From assembly GCA_026713745.1 (NCBI GenBank), contig JAPONU010000369.1, positions 1 to 12,358 of the forward strand: a DNA stretch of 12,358 nucleotides, given 5' to 3'. Every line of letters starts with the position of its first letter. Positions within the stretch are counted from its first letter, which is position 1. The position numbers and the translations under genes were made by a program. Origin of the DNA: a bacterium (GTDB lineage: Bacteria > Actinomycetota > Acidimicrobiia > Acidimicrobiales > CATQHL01). This document shows positions 1 to 7,171 of this stretch, in pieces. The notes beneath the pieces were generated by a model. It saw only the letters and a list, made by a program, of their open reading frames with translations, was not told the DNA's origin and ran no database searches.

Positions 1-1
1 C

Positions 2-955
2 CTGGGCTACACCCCCAAGGTGGGCTACGAGTTCGAGGCCTACCTCATGCAGCCCGGCGACGGTGGCGGCTGGGTCCCGCACCCGGCGCCGGGGTCATTC
101 GTCTACGCCACCGGGTACTTCAGCGACCCGTCGGGTATCTGTCGCGAGGTCGTGGCGCAGGCGAGGGCATGCGGGTTCCGCCTCGAGTCGGTGAACGCCG
201 AGTACGACGAGAGCCAGTACGAGTTCACGCTGGTCTATGACGATGCCATGGCGGCTGCCGACGAGGCGTTCCTCTTCAGGACAATGGCGCGGGAGGTTGC
301 CGCGGAGCGGGGTCATCTGCTCACCTTCCTGCCCAAGCCGATCGCCGGCCGGGGCGGCAACGGCTTGCACGTGAACCTCAGCTTCGTGGACGGCGCGGGG
401 AACTTCGCCCTGGTGGACGAGGCGTCTCCCGACGGCCTGTCGACCCTCGCCAGGCGGTGCATCGCCGGTCAGTTGGCCTACCTGCGGCCCATGACGGCGC
501 TGTGCTGCCCCACGGTCAACTCCTACAAGCGCTTGGCGCCGGCTCAGCTGTGCGGTTACTGGCAGAACTGGGGGCACGACCACCGCTGCACGACGGTGCG
601 CGTGAATCCCGAGCGCGGCTCTTCCACACGCCTGGAGAACCGCCTCGCCGACCCGGCGGCCAGCCCGCACATCGCCACCGCCGCGATCCTGACGGCAAGC
701 CGCCTCGGAGTCGTCAACGAACTGGAGTGCCCGCCGCCGGAGACCCTCGACGGTCTCGAGAACGTCAGCTGCGAGGTACATGTGCCGGGGAGCCTGGCCG
801 AGGCCCTCGACGAGTTGGAGGCCGACGCCACCTTCGTCGAGGCCTTCGGCGTCGAGGCGGTGGCGCAGTTCACAGCTGTCAAGCGCACCGAGTGGGAGCA
901 GTTCACCGCCCACGTGACCGACTGGGAACTCGACTCGTACCTGCCCTATCTCTGA
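2..955 (+). CDS. Glutamine synthetase family protein, 5' partial
   Basis: This is the C-terminal part of a glutamine synthetase (GS) family enzyme, which forms gamma-glutamyl amides from glutamate and an amine using ATP. The frame is open to the left edge (LGYTPKV precedes the first possible GTG at 20), so the start lies outside the window; about 317 residues remain of the usual 440-450. Visible GS landmarks, in order, are GYEFEAY near the start (beta-strand with metal-ligand Glu), an NAEYDESQYEF segment at the usual GPGQ-E position, FLPKPIAGRGGNGLHVN (ATP/glutamate loop with the conserved His), NSYKRLAP, and ENRLADPAASPHIATAA (the R-x-E-x-R-like region). The divergent segments suggest a GS-like amine ligase rather than housekeeping GlnA. 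Substrate is not resolvable. It converges with the receiver gene at 1092. A degenerate second copy lies at 9900-10273. Confidence 0.85.
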   Translation: MGYTPKVGYEFEAYLMQPGDGGGWVPHPAPGSFVYATGYFSDPSGICREVVAQARACGFRLESVNAEYDESQYEFTLVYDDAMAAADEAFLFRTMAREVAAERGHLLTFLPKPIAGRGGNGLHVNLSFVDGAGNFALVDEASPDGLSTLARRCIAGQLAYLRPMTALCCPTVNSYKRLAPAQLCGYWQNWGHDHRCTTVRVNPERGSSTRLENRLADPAASPHIATAAILTASRLGVVNELECPPPETLDGLENVSCEVHVPGSLAEALDELEADATFVEAFGVEAVAQFTAVKRTEWEQFTAHVTDWELDSYLPYL

Positions 956-1033
956 CGACGTCGGGTGGATAGTCGGCCACTTGGGCGTCATTGACCTCGA
1001 ATTGGCATTCTCGACGCCTGATATCGGTGCCTC

Positions 1034-1052
1034 AGTCCGGCGGTCGCGGACT
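1034..1052. terminator. Weak stem-loop between convergent genes
   Basis: AGTCCG (1034-1039) pairs with CGGACT (1047-1052) around a 7-nt loop in the 136-bp gap between the convergent GS and receiver genes. There is no T-tract, so a terminator role is inferred only from position. Confidence 0.25.
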
Positions 1053-1091
1053 CAGTGTCCACTCATCGCCGAATGGTCAGAACGGAGCAAC

Positions 1092-2294
1092 CTATGGCGG
1101 ATGCTGCTGACCTACGCACCGCGCCACAATCGCGTCTAGGTCCAAATCAGGAGTGCCCAAACGCCCGATGTAGCGTGCGAAACGATGGACGAGTTCTTCG
1201 GCGAAGGGGCTGTCGAGCGAGGCCACCTTCTCGTAGTGTTCATCGAGATCGTCGTACGGAATGCTGACCACCAGCTGATTGTCGACGATGAGATCTGGCA
1301 CCATCCAAGCTTCTGGCAGGTAGTGGAATCTGTCGACCTGCTGCTTGTAGGGACGCGAGTCAAGCAGGTTCCTCAACCTCTGCCTCTTGGTCGTTTGATC
1401 AGAATCTACAGGTCTGTCGGCCACCAAGTTCTCGTACTCCGGGAACGAACTGAGCAGTCGACACTCGAGGAGCACGACGTACTCGGAATGTCGCTTGCCT
1501 TTGCGAGATACAAAGTCGCACGACGGTGTGACGACTACGTACCAGGATTCTGTCTCTGTTTCATCGCTGCTTGTGGATCCCGATTGGGAGCAGTGGAGGA
1601 TGTCACCGGTCGCGTAGTCAATTGATGGAAGAGCTGCATAGTATCGGGTGGGATGGACGGTGTCGTCCGACTCGTCCCCGGATCCGTACCCCAACTCAGC
1701 GGTCATGTCTGCTCCGCCATCGCCGAGAGATGTACTGAGGTGACGCACGAGCAGATGCATCATGTCGGCTCTGTTTTCGGACAGGGCATCCCAGTTCTTC
1801 TCCACAAACTCGATCATGAAGTCACGCATCACCGACGCTGAGTGATCTTCGAGTAGACGATATATTCGGGGAAAGTCGGACTGAAATGCCTGCCTCACAG
1901 CACTTCGCAGTTCGCCAACGTGATCCTCGGCGATCTTCGATACGACTTGGACGAAAGGGGGATTATCGTGTGATTGAACCTCAGCGGGAACTGCGGTATA
2001 GAAGATGATCGGAATAAATCGATGTTGGCGAATGCGTTCAAAGACGCTGGTCCCTGGGTACGATGGTTGGTCCTCTTGGCCGTGGGTTGCTCCCGGCTGA
2101 TCGCGCACATCGAGGATCACCAGATCATACTTCTCCGCCGCCAGTCTCTCGACGGCGGCGTCAAACACTGATTCAATCTTGACATCAGGCTCATTGCCGA
2201 AGTCGTTGCTGGCAGCTGCACGAATCGAGGCAGCAATCAGTGGGGCAAGGTCCTCCTCATCATCCACGATGAGGATTCGCCACGGCTCGGTCAT
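1092..2294 (-). CDS. Receiver-domain protein with unknown C-terminal output domain
   Basis: This 400-residue protein has an N-terminal response-regulator receiver domain (about 1-135). All phosphorylation-site residues are present: acidic pair D11/D12, phospho-acceptor D62 in DLVILDVRD, T100 in FYTAV and K120 in VVSKI. A long insert lies between D62 and the next helix. Residues about 136-400 match no output domain I recognise: no helix-turn-helix, GGDEF, HD or AAA motif is seen. This part contains a Ser/Asp/Glu-rich stretch (about 236-250) and the motif WYVVVTPSCDF (251-261). It is probably the partner of the kinase encoded just upstream, since the stop and start overlap as ATGA (2291-2294). 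GC content is visibly below the flanks: I count 28 of 60 bases in 1981-2040. The receiver assignment is firm. The function of the C-terminal half is unknown. Confidence 0.85.
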   Translation of the reverse strand: MTEPWRILIVDDEEDLAPLIAASIRAAASNDFGNEPDVKIESVFDAAVERLAAEKYDLVILDVRDQPGATHGQEDQPSYPGTSVFERIRQHRFIPIIFYTAVPAEVQSHDNPPFVQVVSKIAEDHVGELRSAVRQAFQSDFPRIYRLLEDHSASVMRDFMIEFVEKNWDALSENRADMMHLLVRHLSTSLGDGGADMTAELGYGSGDESDDTVHPTRYYAALPSIDYATGDILHCSQSGSTSSDETETESWYVVVTPSCDFVSRKGKRHSEYVVLLECRLLSSFPEYENLVADRPVDSDQTTKRQRLRNLLDSRPYKQQVDRFHYLPEAWMVPDLIVDNQLVVSIPYDDLDEHYEKVASLDSPFAEELVHRFARYIGRLGTPDLDLDAIVARCVGQQHPP

Positions 2295-4501
2295 CCCACC
2301 CGCCTCCTGAAGGTGGCGCGGAATCGTGCCCCACCGAGTTGGCCGGGGGAGAGTAGTTCCAAGTCTCCCCCGTAGTAGTCCTTAACGATCTCTCCGGCGA
2401 TGGACAGTCCAAGGCCCACACCGTTGGGCTTCGTGGTGAAGTAGGGGTCGAAGATGTAGTCGCGGTCGCGCTCGGGAACGCCGGGGCCGGAATCCTCGAA
2501 GATCACGGACACGCTGCTGTCGGTGTTCCTCTGCACGTCTATCGAGATGATTCGCGAGTTCTTGCTCACTTGTCGCAACCAATGGAGGCTGTTGCTCAGG
2601 AGATTGACCATGACCTCTTGGAACTCGGTTCCGTCCAAGGCGACTTCGTGCGACGATTGGGGAATCCGGATCTCCGCGCCGAGCGAGTCAACCTCCTGTC
2701 GCATGAGGGCGACGGCGTCGCGAATCGCAGACTCGATCACATACTTCTCGGGTCTACCGCGGCGGCGGCCACCGAAGGGGGCGATTCGTCGTAGCACGTC
2801 GTTGGCGACGCCTGCCTGACTGGTGATCATTGTGAAGTAGCCGCCGAGTGTCTCCAACAACGCGTGCCGACGCACGTCTGTCGCAGTTGCCGCAGGGGAG
2901 TCGTCGACGGACTCGCTCCCCAACACGGCAGCGGTACGAATCGCCGCGAGCGGTTGGGCGAGTTCGTGCACCACTCCGTCGACAAGTTGTCCGAGTGTTG
3001 CCAACCGGTGGTAGCGGGACAGAACCTCGCCGACCATCTCCATCCGATCGTCGACGTGCTCCTGTATCTCGTCGAGCTTCGTGAGAGCGGGTGAATCGGC
3101 CGGCACCTCAGCTGCGATGGCTTTTCTCAGTTCGCCCAGATCAATGCGGTCGAGCAGCCCGGACTTTGGTTTGCGCGGTTCCCGTGGACGGTGCCTGTAC
3201 CGCTCCACTTCGAGCATCTTCAGGAGCTGCAGGACCGCGTACCGCAGATCGTCCAAGGCGGGACCTTCGATGAGGCCCTCACGATTGGTCTGGTCGGTGA
3301 GTCCAGGATTGCCGTCCCGGCCGATGAGCAGATAGCCGACGATCTGGTTGTTAGAGAGACGCTGCGTCGGTTCTTGGACGCGTCGATGGTCGAGCCGGAG
3401 CCAGTCGTCGTCGGGCTCGCCGAACGGCAGGACGCGGAAACCGTCCCGGTAGATGCTCACGCCCGACACTGAGTCAAGAATCTCTCTTGCCAGCTTCGTG
3501 CTTCCGACCTCCTCCGCCAGCTCGCGAAGGGAGGCGATATCCCGGTCCCAGACGTTGAGACGCAACTCGAAGGGACCACACTTCGGCGTGTCGTCGTTGC
3601 GGGCACTCTCCAGCGTTCGCTCAGTGACATACTCGTCGCCATTGCGAAGTTCGATCATCACTGTCGCTCTACCCAAGTCGTTGACCTCGGCGTTGAGCCT
3701 GTAGTGAGGCTTCCGCAGGATGTCCGGGCGCCGGATGAGCCCGCTCTGGAGGCCGAGACTTTCGGGCACGACGAGAACAATCTGGAAGTCGTCGGCGATC
3801 TCCCGTACTTCGTCGAACGGACTTATGAGGCGCTGAAGTGAAAGCTCGAGCTTGCGCACCGATTCCGGCGTCCACGCGCTGCGCAGTCCGCTGATGGACA
3901 GGAGCGTTCCGCGCTCGCCGGTGGGTGGGCGGTCACGACCGAGATGGAGCGCTGCCACCTCCTCCCAGGTTGCGGAGATCGAGCCACCGCGTCCGAACAT
4001 CCCGTGCTGACGGACGTCAAACTGCAACTCGATCTCGTCGAGGTACTTGGCGTCGTCCTCGAACTCCGACCAGTCGACGGTCAAGTGCACCTCGTCGGCA
4101 TCCACGGTCTTCGACGTCAGGTCCAATCGGTCGCCGACCTTGGCCGCGGCGAAGCGGCCGACGCCCTTCTCGCCGAGAACCCTGCGCCCGTCAGGGGTGG
4201 TCAGATGCTTGCGACGAAACCCGGTGGCAGGCTCGAGCCACGTCTCGCGGATGGTCGCCTCACTCATCCCGTGACCGTCGTCGAGAACCTCGATCGTGCC
4301 GGTGGCGGCACCGATGTATCCGTTGGCTTCCGGTCCTCCTGTCAGCCTGATGAGCACCATGCGTGCGTCGGCGTCAAAGGAGTTCTTCACCAATTCGGTG
4401 ATAGCCACGACATCGCTGCTGATCAGTTCGTGGCCGATGATGGCCATGAGGCGGGAGCGTGCCCGCAACCGGAGACCCTCGGGAGAGGAACTACCCGCCA
4501 C
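2291..4501 (-). CDS. Dual GHKL protein: MORC/Hsp90-like ATPase fused to sensor histidine kinase
   Basis: This 736-residue predicted soluble protein carries two GHKL-type ATP-binding modules. The N-terminal one has ELVKNSFDADA (36-46; catalytic Glu and Mg-ligand Asn), DDGHGMS (74-80) and GEKGVGRFAA (110-119), followed by a second domain with YRDGFRVLPFGEPDDDW and RLSNNQIVGY (about 350-390), as in MORC/Hsp90-like ATPases. After a charged helical linker (about 430-500) comes a histidine-kinase core: H-box VHELAQPLAAI with phospho-acceptor H512, N-box NLLSNSLHW (633-641), G1 DSGPGVP (670-676), F-box YIFDPYFTTK and G2 GVGLGLSIAG. No membrane segment is seen, so the sensor is probably cytoplasmic and the N-terminal ATPase may be the sensing part (inference). 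The GTG start is chosen because LRLRARSRLMAIIGHELIS belongs to the family N-terminus; the first ATG (4447) would remove part of it. No clear SD precedes it. Confidence 0.88.
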   Translation of the reverse strand: MAGSSSPEGLRLRARSRLMAIIGHELISSDVVAITELVKNSFDADARMVLIRLTGGPEANGYIGAATGTIEVLDDGHGMSEATIRETWLEPATGFRRKHLTTPDGRRVLGEKGVGRFAAAKVGDRLDLTSKTVDADEVHLTVDWSEFEDDAKYLDEIELQFDVRQHGMFGRGGSISATWEEVAALHLGRDRPPTGERGTLLSISGLRSAWTPESVRKLELSLQRLISPFDEVREIADDFQIVLVVPESLGLQSGLIRRPDILRKPHYRLNAEVNDLGRATVMIELRNGDEYVTERTLESARNDDTPKCGPFELRLNVWDRDIASLRELAEEVGSTKLAREILDSVSGVSIYRDGFRVLPFGEPDDDWLRLDHRRVQEPTQRLSNNQIVGYLLIGRDGNPGLTDQTNREGLIEGPALDDLRYAVLQLLKMLEVERYRHRPREPRKPKSGLLDRIDLGELRKAIAAEVPADSPALTKLDEIQEHVDDRMEMVGEVLSRYHRLATLGQLVDGVVHELAQPLAAIRTAAVLGSESVDDSPAATATDVRRHALLETLGGYFTMITSQAGVANDVLRRIAPFGGRRRGRPEKYVIESAIRDAVALMRQEVDSLGAEIRIPQSSHEVALDGTEFQEVMVNLLSNSLHWLRQVSKNSRIISIDVQRNTDSSVSVIFEDSGPGVPERDRDYIFDPYFTTKPNGVGLGLSIAGEIVKDYYGGDLELLSPGQLGGARFRATFRRRVG
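2303..2308 (-). promoter_or_regulatory. Strong Shine-Dalgarno site for the receiver gene
   Basis: On the minus strand AGGAGG lies 8 nt upstream of the ATG at 2294, inside the end of the kinase gene. With the ATGA overlap it supports the chosen start and coupled translation of kinase and receiver. Confidence 0.7.
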
Positions 4502-4901
4502 CGGAACTACCTGGCCTCGATACCGCTCGGAGAAACGACGTCGAATCCGGATAGCGGCGATCGAACCCTTGGAGCCGGCAGGCGATCCTCCGCCGGGTTG
4601 GGCCGGTCGGCCGGATACGGGTGCCCAGCACCGCTACCCCGGACGCCGCGCGCCGGCGGCACGCCGCTTGACACGCGGCACGGCATCGGCCTGCTCGACA
4701 TGCAGGACGGCAGCCTGCCCGGGACGTGGCAAGGCGGCAGCCCGCGCGCGATACAGCACATCGCTCACCTGCCCGACACGGAGCACGCCGGCGGGATCGA
4801 CCTTCATCGCAATCGCTCCAAGGGCATACTGTGTTCCCGTGTCCTCCCGGAGTCGGCACCGCGGTCGGCCACCGGCGTCCAGCCTACAGGTGTCCACCTT
4901 C
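4502..4901. promoter_or_regulatory. Divergent intergenic region between kinase operon and vsr
   Basis: These 400 bp separate the leftward kinase/receiver operon from rightward vsr and must hold promoters for both unless the 57-aa ORF is real. A TTGACA lies at 4668-4673 on the plus strand, but no convincing -10 follows at 16-18 bp. A CATACT (4827-4832) with a weak TTCATC 18 bp upstream is a possible vsr promoter. Two near-identical stretches, TCGACCTTCATCGC (4797-4810) and TCCACCTTCATGGC (4893-4906), lie about 95 bp apart, the second across the vsr start. They could be operator half-sites or chance. Confidence 0.4.
4634..4807 (-). CDS. Possible 57-aa protein in the divergent intergenic region
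   Basis: This small ORF starts at an ATG at 4807, preceded on the minus strand by GGAG 8 nt upstream. It encodes 57 residues beginning MKVDPAGVLRVGQVSDVLYR and ending in an Arg/Ala-rich basic tail (VKRRAAGARR). The composition is plausible for a small basic protein, but I recognise no family. It lies upstream of and co-directional with the kinase gene, so it could be a leader gene of that operon. Long spurious ORFs are common at this GC content, so it is only a candidate. Confidence 0.3.
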   Translation of the reverse strand: MKVDPAGVLRVGQVSDVLYRARAAALPRPGQAAVLHVEQADAVPRVKRRAAGARRPG

Positions 4902-5297
4902 ATGGCCCGGCAGCGAACCACGGGCACCGGGCCCGAACTCGCGCTGCGCCGCGAACTCCACCGCCGAGGGTTGCGCTTCCGGGTAAACGTGGAGGACCTG
5001 CCCGGTCGGCCCGACATCGTCTTCACACGTGCCCGGCTCGCCGTGCAGGTGGACGGCTGTTTCTGGCACGGTTGCCCCGAGCACGCCGTTGCGCCCAAGG
5101 CGAACGCTGACTGGTGGAAGGCCAAGATCGCCGCCAATCGGGAGCGGGACGCTCGCACTGACCGCCTACTGGCCGAGAGCGGCTGGCTTGTGCTCCGAGC
5201 GTGGGAACACGAAGTCCCCGGACAGGTTGCGGACAGGGTCGTAGAGGCGTGGCGGGACCGGACCGGACGGACCCGATCTCAGGACGAAGCCCGCTGA
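4902..5297 (+). CDS. vsr: Vsr-type DNA mismatch / very short patch endonuclease
   Basis: This 131-residue protein is close to the length of E. coli Vsr, which nicks 5' of the T in G:T mismatches left by 5-methylcytosine deamination. Visible family features are PELALRRELHRRGLRFR (N-terminal helix with Glu), DLPGRPDIVF (catalytic Asp 38), VDGCFWHGCPEH (50-61), NADWWKAKIAANRERD, and the closing GW-x-VLRAWEHE. In E. coli the core reads THGCFWH; here the position of its His64 is Asp51, while the second His (H56) is kept. C58, H61 and H103 are candidate zinc ligands. The ATG at 4902 is preferred, with AGGTG about 10 nt upstream; an in-frame GTG at 4890 would add four residues. It overlaps the convergent methyltransferase gene by 19 bp, the classical pairing with a C5 methyltransferase. 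Some Vsr-fold proteins act as restriction enzymes, so that role is possible. Confidence 0.9.
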   Translation: MARQRTTGTGPELALRRELHRRGLRFRVNVEDLPGRPDIVFTRARLAVQVDGCFWHGCPEHAVAPKANADWWKAKIAANRERDARTDRLLAESGWLVLRAWEHEVPGQVADRVVEAWRDRTGRTRSQDEAR

Positions 5298-7171
5298 CAA
5301 ACCGCCCGGATCGGGCAGACGCCGCAGGCCGGGTCGGCGGGCGTGCAGACGGATTGTCCGAGTCGATGCGACGCGACGTTCAACAACGCAGCGTCATCCC
5401 CGCCACCAACCAGCTTTGCCAACTCGATCCGACCGGCAGAACTCTGACAGCGAACGTCCACGTCGGTCCCAGTGACCCTTGCGGTCACCCGCAGCGCAGC
5501 GACCGACGCGACGAGGCCCGATGACCGGCCGGACAGGAGGGTGAACCACTTGCGCCCCGTCGGCCCGAGGCCCGCCAGGCGATACCAGCTGTCGGAATCC
5601 CAACCGTCGGAATGCTCCCGCACGTGGGAGACCGCCGCCGCCAGCCGCCCGATCGCACGCCGTCGGGGTTCGCGGGCGGTCAGTCCGACGATGGCGTCGA
5701 ACGCAGTTGGCGTGGCGTCGCGCAGTGTCGGGGCCACCCCCAGCACGTCGCTCGGCGTCCGCACGTCCGCGCCGCCACGGGCCGCCGCCACCAAGCCGAC
5801 CGCCACTGGCCACGGATCGCCCGGATATGCCCACGGTGCGGCCTCTTCATCCTTGGCAGCCCAGTGACCGAGTCGATCCCTGAAGGTCGCCCGGCCGGCA
5901 GTTCGGCTCGGTTGATGCGTTGACTCGTTCCGCAGGCCGTCGAGAATTGCTGATCCCATCAACTCCCCGAGTACGGGCGGAACCGCGTTCCCGATCTGGT
6001 CAAACTGATGTGACCGGGAACCGGCGAAGCGGAACGTGTCGGGAAACGTCTGCAGTCGCGCCGCCTCCCGCACCGTCAGCGTCCGGTGCTGTTCCGGATG
6101 GATGTACCAGTACCCGTCCTTGGCGATGTGTGCGGTGATCGAGCGCGCAAAGCCCGACCAACTGAGCCGGTTGTACTTGTCGTCGAAGATGTCGTCCCGG
6201 TAGCGCTTCACCGAATCGGGCAGGTCCGAGTAGAGGGTGTCCGCCGTCATCATCGTGAACGCCTCGTAGTCATCCGCTCGCACTGCACGAGTGTGATGGT
6301 CGTACACGACCCCCGCATCCGCGCCGACGCAACCCTTCCGCGCCGTCTGGGCGAAGTCACTCATTTCCGGTGTGCCGTGGACGACGACCTCCGACCCGAT
6401 CTGCGTGTCCGGTGCGGTCTCAAGGACAGGCAGATCGCCGATCGCTTCCCAGACCGTGACGCGCTCCGTCGCCTCGGGCCACGCGAAGCCGGCACCTGCT
6501 CGCACCCCTGCGAGGATCAAGCGCTGCCGATGCTGCGGGACGCCGTAGAGCCACGTGTCCAAGATCCTCGCATCGACCTCGTAGCCGGCGCGCTCCAAGC
6601 CGTCCAGCATCATGCGCAGTACGACCGTGTCGTCTCCCAGCGCCATGTCCGGGACGTTCTCCATGAGAATGGCCCGCGGTCGGACTCGCTCCACCAGATC
6701 CACGAAAGCCCGCCACAACTCGCGTCTGACGTCATCGCGATCACGGACGCCGCGGGCCACGAGACTCCGGATCTTCGAGCGTCCGGCCCGCGAATACGGC
6801 TGGCACGGCGGTCCACCCGCAATCAAGCCGACCTCGACGCCCTCAAAGAGACGCGCAATCTCCTCCCGGGAACTCTCCTCGGCAAGGTCGCGATGAAGCG
6901 CGAGACCGGCAAAGTTGTGGGCGTGGGTCTCCAACGCCCACCCATCCTGATCGACAGCCAGCGCCACCCGAAACCCCGCCGACTCCAGTCCCTGGCTGAG
7001 CCCGCCAGCCCCGCAGAAGAGGTCGATCGCAACCGGTCGCTCCGACCCCCGTACCCACTCGGACCACTCTTCGAGCGACGGGGCGTTGACGTGCGCGCTG
7101 AGCCGCAGCGGCGCGGTCCGCCGGGGAGTGACCCCGTACTTCCTCGGCATCACCGGTTCAGTCGTGGCCAT
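5279..7171 (-). CDS. C5-cytosine DNA methyltransferase fused to EndoIII/MutY-like Fe-S domain
   Basis: This protein (630 residues from the ATG at 7171) transfers a methyl group from S-adenosylmethionine to C5 of cytosine. The methyltransferase part (about 45-410) shows motif I DLFCGAGGLSQGL (50-62), motif IV GGPPCQPYSRAGR with catalytic Cys123, ENV (171-173), QHRQR (213-217), RSIT (343-346) and motif X QIGNAVPP (392-399). Residues about 450-625 form a second domain. It begins DPWPVAVGL, continues to a helix-hairpin-helix-like LAGLGPTGRKW (532-542), and ends CTPADPACGVCPIRAVC (609-625). That is the C-x6-C-x2-C-x5-C iron-sulfur loop of endonuclease III/MutY glycosylases. The EndoIII Lys position seems kept (K541), but the conserved Asp aligns with S556. 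The frame extends to a TTG at 7216; the ATG at 7171 is preferred because an upstream ORF ends there as TGATG. No standard SD is adjacent. Confidence 0.9.
   Translation of the reverse strand: MATTEPVMPRKYGVTPRRTAPLRLSAHVNAPSLEEWSEWVRGSERPVAIDLFCGAGGLSQGLESAGFRVALAVDQDGWALETHAHNFAGLALHRDLAEESSREEIARLFEGVEVGLIAGGPPCQPYSRAGRSKIRSLVARGVRDRDDVRRELWRAFVDLVERVRPRAILMENVPDMALGDDTVVLRMMLDGLERAGYEVDARILDTWLYGVPQHRQRLILAGVRAGAGFAWPEATERVTVWEAIGDLPVLETAPDTQIGSEVVVHGTPEMSDFAQTARKGCVGADAGVVYDHHTRAVRADDYEAFTMMTADTLYSDLPDSVKRYRDDIFDDKYNRLSWSGFARSITAHIAKDGYWYIHPEQHRTLTVREAARLQTFPDTFRFAGSRSHQFDQIGNAVPPVLGELMGSAILDGLRNESTHQPSRTAGRATFRDRLGHWAAKDEEAAPWAYPGDPWPVAVGLVAAARGGADVRTPSDVLGVAPTLRDATPTAFDAIVGLTAREPRRRAIGRLAAAVSHVREHSDGWDSDSWYRLAGLGPTGRKWFTLLSGRSSGLVASVAALRVTARVTGTDVDVRCQSSAGRIELAKLVGGGDDAALLNVASHRLGQSVCTPADPACGVCPIRAVCQRASS

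Noticed and set aside
95..991. Long minus-strand ORF opposite the GS gene
   Set aside because: It is the antisense shadow of a clear GS frame, with no recognisable motifs.
4668..4673. TTGACA as a promoter -35
   Set aside because: No plausible -10 hexamer lies 16-18 bp downstream on that strand.
4296..4901. Upstream extension of the vsr frame
   Set aside because: The frame is open to 4296, but it overlaps the kinase N-terminus in antisense and has no Vsr homology before the ATG at 4902.
3944..5110. 388-codon plus-strand ORF over the kinase start and vsr
   Set aside because: It runs antisense to conserved GHKL motifs and out of frame with vsr; its composition is Arg/Pro-rich noise typical of high-GC shadows.
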